DNA from: Corella eumyota
Lineage: Eukaryota > Chordata > Ascidiacea > Phlebobranchia > Corellidae
Assembly: GCA_963082875.1 (NCBI GenBank)
Contig: OY720097.1
Location: 10,424,501-10,488,500 of the forward strand
Direction of reading: 5' to 3'
DNA: 64,000 bases
This document shows, one piece after another, positions 26,067 to 38,830 of this stretch (positions are counted from its first letter, which is position 1; each line of letters begins with the position of its first letter). The translations under genes and the position numbers were made by a program. Below the pieces are notes generated by a model. That model ran no database searches. It was not told the DNA's origin and worked only from the letters and a program-made list of their open reading frames with translations.

Positions 26067-29000
26067 GTAAGCAGTTAAATATTGCAAAACGTAGACAAAT
26101 TAATGTGAACCTAATTAAAGAACAATTGTATGTTACTAATTGAAAGATAAGCACAGTTTATATAAAGTTGTATACTTTTAAATAAGGAATCTTCTGCTTC
26201 TGATGCTACAAAAGCGAAAAAAAGTGATGCTGTCAAGTTAAAACCAAAAAAGGTTAATATACAATTATTTGTTAAATTTATAAATATACAAAATATAGTA
26301 TTGGCATACTTAAAAAAATAGTGTACATATGTATAAAAAGACAGATATTTTAAAGGTTTCTGGTGAAGTTGAAACTATACAACAACAACTGGTTCGTCAA
26401 CAAAAAGAGCTCTTGGATTTACAGCAAAAACGACTACTTTTAGAATTGGAACAAACTAAGCAACAATTACAAGCAAAGGAAAAAGAAATACAACTGATTA
26501 AAAATGTTTGTATAATTTTTTACCATTAAGAAATTTATTTTTATTTTTCAGACTAATTTCTTAACTTTATTAGTTGGAAATTTATTAAATTTTTTTTTAA
26601 TAGGACAAGCCAAATAACCTCAAAACCAGCAACAATGAACCCCAAGTTCAAGGTAAAATAAATTATAAATTGTAAATATTAAGAGAAAAGTTAACTAGTA
26701 TTACTATTTTTTTAGAAAATTTCAAGGTTACGGTTCCAAACATTTCATCTGCGGGATCTCAGGTTATTAATTTTAATGAAATTATTATTTCTTAAAGTTT
26801 GCATTGATCATATAAATTTTCTAAATAATTTATATTAACCTTAATCGCTTACTTAAAATTAAAAAAAAATTTCAGTATAGAACCAGTTTTATATATTAGT
26901 AATTTGTAACCTGAGCTACAAACTTTTTACTGTTTATGTTACTATTTAAAAAAATTTAATTTAGATGCAAAGTGTTCATAAAACAAAACCAAGTGCACCC
27001 AAAGACCCAAGAATAAAAAATGCTAATACAAAAAAGGTAAAGTATGGAATTCAAAGTACTTTGATGAATAGGTATTTGATTTAAAGTATCGATATACTAA
27101 AATGTAAATTTTTTTAATCCAGGTTGCTACAAAAACTACATCGCCATCCAAAAATAATTCTGTCAAAATGGTAGCTGCAGAAAAACTAAAAAACAATCCA
27201 CAACTAAAGAAAAAGTCGCCCACTGTTTCTGAAAAGGAAAAACTTATGTCTAAACAAGAAAATGTTGTGAACAAAGTCTCTAAAACTGAAACATCAAAAC
27301 ACAAGTCTGACACAAGACAAAAAGAGTTTAAAAAGGTATTTTTTATTGTTTCTAAAATTGTAACATTGAGCACTGATTTTAAATATTTATAATGTAAATA
27401 AAAATTTATAGACCTCTCCAACTGATAATGAGCGACGAAAAAAAAGATCATTTCGGAAATCTGCAAAGTCTCCTCCATCAAAATTTTCAAAGCGAAGCTT
27501 GTCACCAAAGTAAGTTTATGCAATCACATCTTTATTATATTTAGTCTTTATGAAAAAATAATATTTCGATGTTAAGAATATCACATAATTTAATTTAGTT
27601 ATCGAAAAAGCACTTCTCCTGATATTAAAGTGAAAAGAAAATTTGTTAAAGATCTGCCTGAAAGGTATTTAAAAAAATTAATTTATCAGTAAACAAATCT
27701 TGAAACTTTATCATAACACTTAAAAAATTACCAAAGTATTTTTAGTTTTATATTCTAATTTAGTTTTTTTTTAAATTAAAAATAAAACTTTAAAAAAAGT
27801 TGACTTGTCAGGTACAATCGAATTCTTGCTTTTTTATTGTCTGAAAAAAAATATGTTGTTGTTTAGTCTTTTTATTTAATTTATTTTTAAATTTTTTATA
27901 TTTAATATAGATTTAGTGACTCTTCCCTTTCACCAAGATTCTCACCAGAGCCAGAAGTTTACTCAGAAGGTCAAATGTACCAAGAACGAAAGAACTTCCA
28001 AGGTTTTATACTAGATTTAATGGATTACTTCTACTTTACAATCCCTGCCAATTCTCTCTTTTATTTTATGGTGCCAATTCTTTCGCGAACAATATAGTCC
28101 ACCCAAATTTTCTTTTATACTTTATAGTTTCAATTTTTGTGGAGGACTGTAAAGTGAAAGTGATTTGATTAAGTCATTTCTAATTGTGAAATTGGCATCT
28201 CATAACTTTTTATGTGGTAATTTTTTTTTAGAAAAACCCACTGTTTCTCGAAGAATGAGTGTTGATCCAAACCTACAGATACCTCAGGAATTAACCCTTA
28301 GTCATCAAAATGAGATTCTTAAACAGGTGAAATATTTTTTGTAGAAATTTTAAATTTTTAGGAGGAAAACTTTTAGTCATGAAGACTTTTTTTTAAAATT
28401 GCAGGCGGATTTACAATTGCATAACGGTCAGTTGAGTCATGAACAACATCAGGAAATGTTAAAACAGTTACATCAACTTTTTGAGTTGCAAAGAGACCGG
28501 AGAACATTTCATGATCAAGGTTGTTCTATATTTTTTACATATACTTAGACTTGTCTTTTTGTTAAACGTACCAGCATTATAAAGTTTTAAATGAGGGTAT
28601 TTATTAATTTTTTTAAATGGCATTGTTTTGTAAATTAAAAATAGATTTTCAATTTATTTTAAGTTTTTTACAAAACAAAGGTTGTAATTTTGTCTGTGAT
28701 AATTTTAATCTAGGTCATTTATTTGGAAAAATAAAAACCAACAAGTTTTCACCAGAAGATAATCGAAATTTAGCTTCCCGAAGGCCGACTCATTCATTAA
28801 ATTCTAACTCCCACCGGGAAGTCTTTGATGAAAAATTTGAAAAGAAAGCATTTAACAAAGAATTCCATAACCCACTTGATCACCAGTTTAATAAAAGCAG
28901 GCCAAAACATGACAAGCAAATTAAAAGTAAAACAAATGACTTGCGATCTAAAATACGTGGTGACAATATGGATAAAGAAGTGCCATACCAGGAATCGAAC

Positions 29001-32000
29001 AACAATTCAAAACCAATAGCAAAAAAAAATAACTTAAAACCAAGAAACTCTAACAGCAAAAAAACAAACTTTCAAAAGGATAAAATCTCTAAAGTTTTTA
29101 CCGGAAAAAAAAGTATTCGTAGATTCGCACAAGATGATGCTGTATTTAAAAAAGAAACTAATAGTACTAAGAATTCATCAATAATTTCGAAAAGAATTCC
29201 CAAGTTGCAAAAACCTGGTTTCGATAATGATAAGGTGTCACCAAAAAAACATGGACCAGAAGAACCGGAAGATTTTATTATAGCTGGCATGCCACCTGAG
29301 ATTAAATCATCACAACTGGAAGAACCAGAGGATTACATTATTGCAGGGATGAAAAAGAGTGTGGACAGCAAAGTGCAACAAACATGTGAGGAACCAGAGG
29401 AGTTTATTATTGCTAATATGTCCAATAATACTGAAACTAATTCAGGTACCACAATTGAAGCTGCATCTGCCTACAATGAGCATATTAAAAAAATACAAAA
29501 GTCTATTAACTCTCGTAAACCCGATGCTGATAATGGTAGTGATAAAGATGATTTGAAAAACAAAGGTTTTGATGCCACGAAATCTCCACCCTTACCGCTT
29601 AAAAAACGTAGATACATCAGTGCTGAAAAGAAGCAAGATTATGAAAGCATGGAAGTTAATGTTTCAGAAAATAAGTCAGATCTTCAAAAAAATAAAATAA
29701 AAAGTAATGAAGACCTCGAAGAAGAAAAAGGGGTCATGGATCCACTTGATGCTGAAACTTCTGATAAAGTTTTTTTTAATGAAGACACAAGTATAGAAGG
29801 AGTTGCAAATATAAAACATGATGACAGCACACATGAACTGAATCCTAATAACTCAAGAGATTTTCCAAAAAAATCTGCTTGGCCTAGAGAATCTTTTCCG
29901 GAAGAGCATTTAAGAGGACGACAATCACATAGAGGAGGAAGATTGAGAGGACACCCTGGTTTAAAAAAAGGAAGGCAGTATAGATCAAAGACCTCCAGGT
30001 AGTTGAATTTAAATAAGGATTATAAGATATTATACAATTTATAACAAACATAAAAATAAAAGTGTAAAAATACATTGTTTTTAACTATTAAAAATACATG
30101 GATAAATTTAAATAAGTTGTTGTAGAAAAAATGAGGAGGATGACCAAATGCACTACATTATGGCTCAAGAAAACAACTGGGATGATATGGTTGGCATTAA
30201 TAGAATGAATGAACACAGAAGGTTAAAAAAATAAACTTTTGTTTTGATCAATGATAATTTTACGCAGGGTATGTTAGTGTTAATAATATTAAATTCTTAG
30301 GCGACCACCTTTATTAAGATATCGAGGTCGAGGTGGTTGGAATTCTCCTCCTCGTGATGACCCACCATTTGACATTGCAAGAGGAAGATTACCAACACGA
30401 AGAGATCATAATTTTTCGCGAATGCAAGAAAGAAATAGAGTTAGTTTTTTTCATAAAAACAACAATTTTTTCTAAAATTTTTTGCATAAAAATTTACTTT
30501 TCAAATTCCTTAGTTGTATTATTTGCTAATGTACCTTTGTTTATTAAACTCATTATATGTAATGGTCAAAATATTAAATGGTGTTTTTATTAAATTATTT
30601 TGAAAAAATTGAAAAAAAAACTTTGTTTTTTGACGTGTTGAAAAATTATTGTCTATAAGAATTTAATTATAAAATCGTATTATTAATTTTATAGAGAGGA
30701 TTTGGACCAGATAAATTTTACATGGATGAAAGACGAGAAAGGTCTCCACCTAGACATCATTTCCATGATGACAAATTTCCTCCTGATTGGAAGCGGGGGC
30801 CTCGGAGACGATCTCCTATTGGAGAACACCCCCCTTTGTTTATGCCTAATGATTTTTCATATCCAGAAAGGGAATCCATGTACAAACCAAGGACTTTGCC
30901 TAATCCTTATCCCTTCCCAGATTTTGTGGAAATGGAAAAAAGGGATAATATTGATGGTTATCATCGCGATAACGAATTTGGTATGAGTGTAAACCCAAAC
31001 TCTGCATTTGAGGTAAATCATTTTTTTAATTATTTATTTGCCTTCTGTATCATGAAACAAGGTTATTACCATTTTTATTTTTTATCTGTAGTTGAATTAT
31101 TTTTTTGTAGACATAGTATAGGCTGTATAAATAAAACATATGTTTAGGATACATTTTCATATTTGACATAATACTCTTCAAAACATTAATTTTTTTGTAG
31201 CCACCTGCTCCAGTCAAACCTGAGATAAATCAAATTGACGTGAACCAACTTTTATTTAATTTATTGAACAAAGGGATAATTCCAGGAAAGCAAACTTCGA
31301 AAAGTCCAATTCCAACAGAAAGGAATGATTCTCCCACTCATCCTCCCTCTTCTTCTGAGAAGAAATCTGATAATATTGTAAAATAAAAAAATTAATATAA
31401 TTACTTAATAAAAATGAAATTTATTTCTTGGTTATTTGTTTTTATTATAATGCTCCCTATAACACTGCTTATACTTATTTGGTAAATGTTTTATTATTTG
31501 CTTTATTTTTGCAGGAAATAACTGAAACAAGAAAATCAATTTCACCATTTAATCCTGATGTAGTTTCTGTGGATCCAGATGCTGATATTCCAGTGCTAAC
31601 TTTTAAATCAAACTTAAACGAGTAAGTTTAAATAGTTGTATAGGCCTTACATGTCCCATTTATTTTAATCAAATTCATGTTTTTTTTATGTGATTAGGCG
31701 ACACAGCGAGATTATAAAGCGACTTAACACTGGCATTCAATGTGCAGCATGTGGTTTAAGATTCACCACTATGCAGACAGATTTATATGCTGACCACTTG
31801 GATTGGCATTTCAGGATAAATAAGAAAGATAAAGAAGGGTTTGCTCAAACTCATCGTACTATCTACCCCACAGCAGGGGTAAGAAATATTAAGAATTCTG
31901 CATTTTCTTATATAAATAATTTTTTAATTTATTTAGCACACTGTTAACTATCACAAATTTGTTCTGATGTTGTTCTTCTGTTACAAAATCCATTTTATTT

Positions 32001-33899
32001 ACAATTAAAGCTTACTAATTCTATGAATTATGCGGTAATCAAAATTGTGAAAAGTCAACTTCTAATAATAAATGTACTAAATATGCAGGAGTGGATTTGT
32101 TATGAAGAAATAGAAAACTCTCAAACAAAGAATGTACAATTAAATGAACTTGAAGATTTGGATAATGTTGAAACGGAAGAACGGGAATCAGATAACAAGG
32201 TTACTTTAACAGGAAAACAAGGTGAAGAGGTAAGTCAAGAATTAATAGCAGCGAATTTAAATGAAAATTTAATGGTAAATTTGTTACCAATTAGGAAAAC
32301 TGGGCATCATTTATGCCATAAGTATTTAACTTCAATTTATAATAAATTGTGTTATATGGTTTATATTATATATAAACTGCCCAACTTCGTGTATATCTTT
32401 ATGGTGACTTGTTAGTAATTATGGTAGAATTTGCCTTATTTAATAATAAGATAACATGAATTTAACCATGTAATATCACAAGGCCAAAATATTTAACACT
32501 GACAAGGTAATGCAAGACTGCATTGAATATAGAAGTTATAATTTTATTGTTGACTATGAGTCCATGAGATTATCTCACATCAATAATTTTTTTTGTATCT
32601 TTATCTTCGATGTGGGAAAGTCGAACGCGCGACTTAAACGTAGAGTAACATCTGTTACTCCAACCCAGCTGGATAATTATACTGCTGATTAAATGCTGGC
32701 TCAGCAGGAGTTCATTCCGTTTATAGCGCCTTACTCAAGGGCGCTACATTATGAGATCAGTGGGGATTGAATCCACGACCTCATGTGTGGTGTAGCAAGT
32801 GTTCTTACCACTACACCATGCTGCCGGCTAATACAAGCATTATATTTATGCTTGTTATTTTTCATTAGGTAAGTAAAATTTTACTTCTAATGTTTTAGTA
32901 TTGTAAAGTTTGCAAAGAAGGCTTCAATACTATTTATAATGAAAGTGAGGAAGCCTGGCAGTTTTCAAATTGTGTGAAAAAGGATGATATTAATTTTCAT
33001 CCTAGTTGTTATGAAGATCATTTTCAAAATTGTGCAATACCGGTAATTTTTTATAGTTTTATTTTAATTTATTGAAATTGTCGTATTAAGTTCGCCTTTG
33101 AGCATAAAAATAGTAATTAAAGTTATGGAAAGTTTAAGCATTCTTAATTATTTTAGACTCCGGTAAAAACTCAACTGGTTCATTCTTCTGATGAAGATTT
33201 TACAAATAAAATTAAGGAGGAAAATAATGAAAACTCACCAGGTCCTTTTGTTGGACAAAATGTTACTGATGGTGGAATTCCTGGTTTAAATTCATTTACT
33301 GAAGAAAATTTACCTGAAGGTGAAGTAAAGGAAAAAGAACTTGAAGGTGAAGTAAAGGAAGAAGAACTAGAGGATAAGGAAACTGAAGGTGAAGTAAAGG
33401 AAGAAGAACTAGAGGAGATGGAAACTAGCAAATCTGCAAAACTTGAGAAAAAAGAAAGTCCAGAAGAGAGTACTGTGGTAGAAAATAATGCTTTGTTTAA
33501 TAGTGAAAAAAAATCAGAGGAGGAGGTTGATCAAGAAGAACATGAAATAAATGTGGCTGACCCTGAAATAAATGTGGCTGAAGAATCTTTAGGTGTTGAT
33601 AACGGTAAATTTTAAATGCCTTTATTGAAGGATATTGAACCCTTTTAATTTCCTGTTGTGTTTGGTTAACTAGTTTTAGTCTTCTTGTAATCAAACTTTA
33701 CAATTTAAATATGGTTTGTTTTAATTATTTAATATTAGTCTTTTTTCTTTTAGAGAAGACAAATAAAGAATTTGATCCAGTTGTACCTGCATCAAACGAG
33801 GAGCAAGTGTTGGCTGATAATTTAGACACTGTAGTAACTGAGGCGCAACAATTTAAATCTGATGAATCACAGGCACAAAATACTGCTAATTTATCCTAG
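24345..33899 (+). CDS. PCF11: Pcf11, cleavage factor II subunit (25 coding exons, 1569 aa)
   Basis: Scaffold subunit of pre-mRNA cleavage factor II; it binds the phosphorylated C-terminal domain of RNA polymerase II and acts in 3'-end cleavage and transcription termination in the nucleus. Exons: 24345-24494, 25617-25736, 25872-26066, 26187-26252, 26356-26505, 26604-26652, 26716-26762, 26965-27036, 27123-27335, 27412-27509, 27599-27664, 27911-28002, 28232-28326, 28405-28519, 28714-29998, 30126-30221, 30301-30439, 30695-31012, 31201-31377, 31515-31621, 31698-31878, 32089-32229, 32899-33042, 33157-33604, 33754-33899. Total 4710 nt with an open frame throughout. Residues 1-155 are the CID (SSLEDLTFNSKPHINMLT and KLRSTWDDHFPLKTLYALD match known Pcf11). 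A Gln-rich coiled coil follows (about 178-226). The C-terminal part has CAACGLRF with HLDWH and then a CKVC zinc finger. The length matches human PCF11. The start is fixed by similarity just upstream of the CID. Confidence 0.95.
24758..24905 (+). mobile_element. tRNA-like SINE (family 2) in Pcf11 intron 1
   Basis: The head TCCAGAAGCGTGGTATACAG, the AAGCCGAAAGGTTTTGGG B-box-like part and a duplicated GCTACACCAATGCCA segment match, with divergence, the better preserved copy near 57137-57287. It ends in an A-rich tail. It looks old. Confidence 0.5.
29259..29420 (+). repeat. PCF11: Three EEPE(D/E)(F/Y)IIA repeats in Pcf11
   Basis: In the large central exon the peptides EEPEDFIIAGM, EEPEDYIIAGM and EEPEEFIIANM occur near 29259, 29319 and 29388, about 20-23 residues apart. 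The surrounding protein is disordered and charge-rich. This spacing and near-identity suggest a short linear binding motif used three times. I do not know a named motif for it. Confidence 0.75.
31698..33042 (+). other. PCF11: Pcf11 C-terminal zinc-finger region
   Basis: Exons 21-23. The first finger has C-x2-C (CAACGLRF) and HLDWH, near residues 1232-1260. EWICYEEIE follows on exon 22, then a second finger on exon 23 starting YCKVC and ending in HPSCYEDH. In known Pcf11 proteins these two fingers flank the Clp1-binding stretch. Intron 22 between exons 22 and 23 holds an antisense SINE. Confidence 0.88.
32588..32828 (-). mobile_element. tRNA-derived SINE (family 1) in Pcf11 intron 22
   Basis: Antisense to Pcf11. 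On the minus strand: CCGGCAGCATGGTGTAGTGG head, CACTTGCTACACC, GGATTCAATCCCCACTG (B-box region), CAGCAGTATAATTATCCAGC, then CCCACATCGAAGATAAAGAT and an A-rich tail. Close in order and content to the copies in the lectin/CCP gene. Confidence 0.85.
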
Positions 33900-34253
33900 G
33901 TCTAAAAAATGCTTACTATATTTTTAAACAATTTTTTGTTTCAAAAAGTTACCGTTCTTATTCTACTGCATAACAAATGAAAATTACAAATTTAGAAAAA
34001 TATCAAAATTTTCAATATTACTTTTAAAAATAGAAATAGTTTTCTTTATTTTTTAAGAAGTTAGTTAAGTGTTTTTTTATCTGTGGTTTACGCTAATTTT
34101 GTTTAGAAAAGTTCATTAAAAAAGGAAAAGTTAAAACATGTGTGATAATTAAAATTAAAGATTGGAAAATTTTAGTTATCCTGGGTCGATAGAATCACTA
34201 TAACATTGTTCCTAGATGTAATTCTTGGTGTATCAAGCCCCAAAACATTACTT

Positions 34254-34326
34254 AATAAATCCCTGTAAGTGGGGTATTTAGTTTGTTGAAATGTTGAGAT
34301 GTGTTATGTTGCCGATAACAAATAAA
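34254..34326 (+). terminator. Candidate Pcf11 polyadenylation signals
   Basis: AATAAA occurs at 34254-34259 and 34321-34326, 355-430 nt after the Pcf11 stop codon. Such strings are frequent in this AT-rich DNA, so position is the main support. Confidence 0.35.
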
Positions 34327-34735
34327 ATCATCAAACAAAATCTTTTCTTATTATTGAAAAAATCATATGTTACAGATAGTGTCTCAGGGTATCAAAGATT
34401 TATTAATTAAATTTAGCGATTAAAACCATGTTCTCTATAAAAATATTTTATTAAAGCACAAAACGGAGCATTGGGTGAACCTTCGAAAGCAATATACAAA
34501 ATTATTTCACAATTGCAAAAAAGCACAGTCACAGTACACAAAAAAATTGAAGAAATTTAAGTAAATAATTGCAAAACTTTACAGATAAACTTTCCCATAA
34601 AAGATTATAGAAAAGTTTTAACATAAGAGCACATATAATAAATATATACAAAATAATCCGCATATTTGGTAAAAAAATGCAACAAATGTAAATACAAAAG
34701 ATATATAAACACAATAAAATTACAATTAAAAATAC

Positions 34736-34741
34736 TTTATT
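34736..34741 (-). terminator. Candidate nicotinamidase polyadenylation signal
   Basis: Minus-strand AATAAA about 140 nt after the stop codon, a normal distance for a short 3' UTR. Confidence 0.4.
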
Positions 34742-34878
34742 AAACTATTTTAAAGCATGATATAGAGATTTAGCAACTAAAACTATATTATTTTTTTGAA
34801 TTTATCTTAAAACATTGGTCTTTAACATGGATGGTTATTTGTAAAAGCTGATACTTGATTGGTGTAAGCAGTAATTTT

Positions 34879-36600
34879 TCAGCAATCATTAGTTTTGTGA
34901 CCCAATTCTTCACTGACCTGTTAAAGATTGTAATAAATAAACTAAACAAAACAGATAAATAAAATAATACAAACCTGTTTTGTGGTTATACATTTTACTC
35001 CAATGGACTTAAGGTGAGTAATAGAGTCTTCTATGTTTTTTGAATTCACTCCTCGACATGCATCTTCAATAATGTAAGTCTACAAAATGAATTACCCATG
35101 GTTCAAGTTTAATTTTTTTCTATCTATAAATTAACTTAACCATTATTTTTATTATAATCCAGTTTTAATTTTATAAAAAATTAGTTATGATTTGTTAAGA
35201 ACTCATAATACAAAGATGTAAATGGGTCAAATAACAGATGCTTTAAACTTACAAAATGTTTACATAAAAAATTAATTTGTATAACCTTAAATCCAAGCTC
35301 ATGACTATCCTGTACTGTATAGTTAACACAAACATCAGTTGCAATTCCACATATAAAAGTTTGAGTAATGTTGTGGTCATTGAGCAGTTTTCTTAGATTA
35401 GTTTCTTGAATTTTATTGTTGTCATAAAATGCAGAATATGAATCAATATATGTATTTGATCCTTTTTTGACTACATGACAATTATCTGGTAACTAAAACA
35501 TGTTGCATTAATATTTTTTAATTAATAAAACGTTTAATTAGTTCATGTTTAAACTATGTATTTACAAGTAATTAATTGATGATATTGTTAGTAAATAGTA
35601 ACCTCAAGATCTTTGTGAAATTCAGCACCCCAAGAATCTTGAATGCAATGAGGAGGCCACATTATTTGCTCTCTAGCTTCAGATTTTTCAATGTTGAATA
35701 AGACAATATCATAAACTTCTGCATGTTTAGCAGATATCTAAAAGGGCATTTTGATCAGGAGTATAAAAAGGTTGTTAATTTGTAATTTTGTACCAAAAAA
35801 AGTAATCATTGAATAACAAACAGAAATTAAGAGTGCAACCCTAGGAAGAAAAATTAATTAATGGGTGGGATAAGTCAAATAAATTGTGTAAGATTTGGGG
35901 TTAGGGTTTGATTCATGCAATCCCTTTGTTTCGCTCAATACATTTAATTCTTTTATTTCATTTGATCCATACTATTCTGTTTATTAAAGGTATATACTCT
36001 AACTAAAAGCTTGACTTACTTTTGAATGGGGATGTTCCTCAAATTTGTGGGCATTGGTAACAAATGAGATATGGTTATCTGGATGCCAATCCTGGCTAAA
36101 CACAACTAAGTCCCATTCAGGAAGGTGAGAAATTTTATTTATACATTCTACCACTTCTTCACCATTCTAAAATAATGCAGATAAGATTAATATTGTAAAA
36201 AATGTTTGATCTTCGAACTATTTGATACTTCTTCATACACCTGCCGCGTCAATCAATGAATTTTCTGTACTCATATGTGTTATATATAAAATATACCAAT
36301 TTGGGTGTTTATTCCATAAAATTAAAAAAACAGAAATTATTATTAAACAACAAAAATAAGACGATTAGGTTATATAATATTACGCAATAATATATTTAAT
36401 TCCAATAACTATACACCAAACTGCACTGGCATTCTTAAAAAATTACTTCTAAAAGTTAAAATTTTTACTTCTAAAAAATATATTAGGGGTATATATAGCA
36501 GTTAAGAATCTACCTGTTTTGCTGGACATGTTGATAACGCCATTGTTCCACTAATAAAATCATTTTGTACATCAACAACAATTAACGCCGTTTTATCCAT
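34879..36600 (-). CDS. PNC1: Nicotinamidase, isochorismatase-like hydrolase (6 coding exons, 239 aa)
   Basis: Hydrolyses nicotinamide to nicotinate and ammonia, the first step of the Preiss-Handler style NAD salvage route. Exons in order: 36600-36514, 36166-36020, 35737-35603, 35492-35286, 35079-34975 and 34917-34879; every junction is phase 0 and the total is 720 nt. By comparison with yeast Pnc1, the catalytic residues are Asp10 (VVDVQNDF), Lys133 (KKGSNTYIDSYSAF) and Cys178 (GIATDVCVNYT). Metal ligands are Asp55 and His57 (SQDWHPDNH) and His108 (WPPHCIQDSWGAEF). The length is close to the 216-residue yeast enzyme, so it looks complete and active. The start is the only Met before the first beta strand. 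The gene is convergent with Pcf11 and divergent from the lectin/CCP gene. Another isochorismatase-family amidase is possible but less likely given the DWH...PPHC pattern. Confidence 0.93.
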
Positions 36601-38400
36601 TTTTCTATTAACCTGTTAATAAATATAGTATCTGTCAATCCAGTGTTTAAAATATTAAACCGCGCTAATCATCAACAAAGATATTGCAATTTATCACCAA
36701 AGAAGAACCCTTTTTTTACAGGAAAACATAAGAAAACAGTCCGAAAACGGGAAGTTAATAACATAGGTTGCGGATAGGAATAAAGGCACATGCGCCAAAA
36801 ATGTGCCACCTTAAAAAAGTGCTTATGCCCGAAACGACACTTGTCTGATTATTCCAAAATGCGCACTATCTCCTTCTGTTAAAGCTGCAATATATGCCTA
36901 ATTTCTGTATTTAGAATAAACAAAAGTTTTTGTTTATTTGCATTTTTTTTATAAAAGGTATACCTGTGAATGTTAACAAATTTTGGCATATCAATCACAA
37001 GTTAATATAGTAGTAACAAGTCGAACTAGAAATTGATTAAAAAGATAAAAAATTGGGAATACTGTGCATATAAGGCACATCGGGCATACTACGATAAGAA
37101 ATCCGGGTATATTAACCTGTAGGTACGAGTAGCGCGATTTAAAATGTTTTGCTGTATGTATTTGCGTTTTTTTTAATCGTTTTCAAGACATTTATTAGTT
37201 TTATATAATATTTAAATTTTCAAATATGGGCATTTATGTTTTAGGATGGATAAATTTTTAAGTATTTTAAAAAATTTTACGTTTATTTGGATTTGATTTG
37301 TTTAATTCGACTTATATTGCCTAGCCTTGTTACACAATCAAAAATCTTATGACATTTGTATAGTACAGCCACTTTTACCTACATGACTCAAATATAGATA
37401 TGGAAGTAAGAAATAGTAACGACATAATCGTATAAGGCTAAACGTGTAATTTCAGATTGTTAATACGAATTTGTTTTTTTATTTAAAAAATTTATATAAA
37501 TGTAAGCATAAACACAATAAATCCCAGTTTATGTCGTGGGTAAAACCTATAAATGATTAAATTAATGTAATGATGCATAAGTGATAAATTTATTTAAAAA
37601 AAAAATTGGATATATACCTGTTGGCTAAAAATTAACTTAACTTAGGCTACTTAACATATTCAGACACAGTTACCCGGAACTGTAACTCATCAAAATAAAA
37701 ATATCAATAACGCTTGTTAAAATAAACTTAAACGTTCTATTTTATTAACACTACTACATTTCTGACTTAAAAATGTTGGTCATGTTTTAAGTAAATCCTA
37801 CCTGTACTTTGTCCAAATTGCAAAATAATAAATGTTGAAAGTGGTGCCTAATCATGATCAAAGGGGCCATAACACTAGTGACTTGCAGGTGTTTAAAAAT
37901 ATTACAATGCATATATTAATCTTAACTAATAATGGGATAACTAAAATATGTCTTTTTATTCGCTGTAAGCCAGTCTGAAATATAGCAGAGTTTTCGACGA
38001 CATCATGTGCATGCAAAAGTAGAAAATGGTGTAAACGTAATTTTTTTTTAAAAACCAGGCGTGCAAAATGCTATTTTCTGACATGTATTTTTTTCACCGA
38101 AATAAATCTCATGTGTGCACGCTGCCCTACTTTCCAGACTGGGCTGTAAGTGTGTCAACCATAAAAAATAAATCAATATTGACAGTATTGTATAAAAACA
38201 GAGCATTTGCAAATTATAAAATATTATTTTGATTTTTTTTACCTTTTTCTATTTAATTTTGGTATTACACGATTGTAATAATTTTTTTTTTAAACTATTT
38301 AAGGTTTGGTATAATACATGTCAAAAGTTATTATGAGTATTATGGTAACTAAAACAATTACCAGTATTGGATACAAATGCTTAGGTAAACAAATCAAAAC
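36601..38400. other. Divergent intergenic region
   Basis: 1.8 kb between the start codons of nicotinamidase (-) and the lectin/CCP gene (+), so it should hold both promoters. No coding exon seen. A less AT-rich segment lies at about 36730-36900. Minus-strand AG/GT-like sites occur but define no exon I can support. Confidence 0.5.
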
Positions 38401-38830
38401 ATGAATTTGAAGTTAACTTTATCAGGTAATATTTTTTTGTTAATAATATCGTTAAAGGTATATATATATAAATAATTTTGAGTAAGTAAGGGTAAAAGTA
38501 ATGGTACGCAAGAATAAAAATAACCATAATATTTTTTTTATTTATAAACTATATTATTTTTTGTCATAAATTATCAATGTGAAATTGTTGACATGATAAA
38601 GTAATTATTAGGCCCAAACAAATTCGTATTCCCAGCTATGCTAATCTTAAGAAATTCTACAATAAATGTATTTTTTGTTTGGGCAAAATCTAGTTAATCT
38701 TTGGAAAAGTTGTCAGTAGCTTGCATATATTGTATATATATAACTATTTTGTAGCTGTTTAATTTTAATTTATTATATTTTTATGTTATAGTTGTAATAC
38801 TTGCTTTTTTGAAAATCAGTTATATTTCAG
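38401..38830 (+). other. Signal peptide exons of the lectin/CCP gene
   Basis: Exons 1 and 2 (25 and 39 nt) join in phase 1 to read [20 protein letters not shown], then S and A. This is a basic n-region, a hydrophobic core and a plausible cleavage site. Reading straight through exon 1 also gives a hydrophobic run, but it ends at a stop and its phase does not fit exon 3, so the two-exon form is preferred. Confidence 0.75.

Larger units (their letters stand above)
33900..34878. other. Intergenic region between convergent genes
   Basis: About 1 kb between the stop codons of Pcf11 and nicotinamidase, so it should hold both 3' UTRs. AATAAA strings at 34254 and 34321 are candidates for Pcf11; the minus-strand AATAAA at 34741-34736 is a candidate for nicotinamidase. 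No coding exon is seen. Confidence 0.6.

Noticed and set aside
27023-27523. Minus-strand frame of 166 codons
   Set aside because: Lies opposite Pcf11 exons 9 and 10; its Ser/Phe-rich product is the mirror of Lys/Glu-rich coding sequence.
30333-30593. Plus-strand frame of 86 codons in Pcf11
   Set aside because: Wrong-frame reading of exon 17 extended into the next intron.
33180-33431. Ser-rich minus-strand frame
   Set aside because: Mirror of the acidic Pcf11 C-terminal exon.
38401-38457. Single-exon reading of the lectin/CCP signal peptide
   Set aside because: Its end phase does not match exon 3, whereas the two-exon model fits in phase and gives a better signal peptide.
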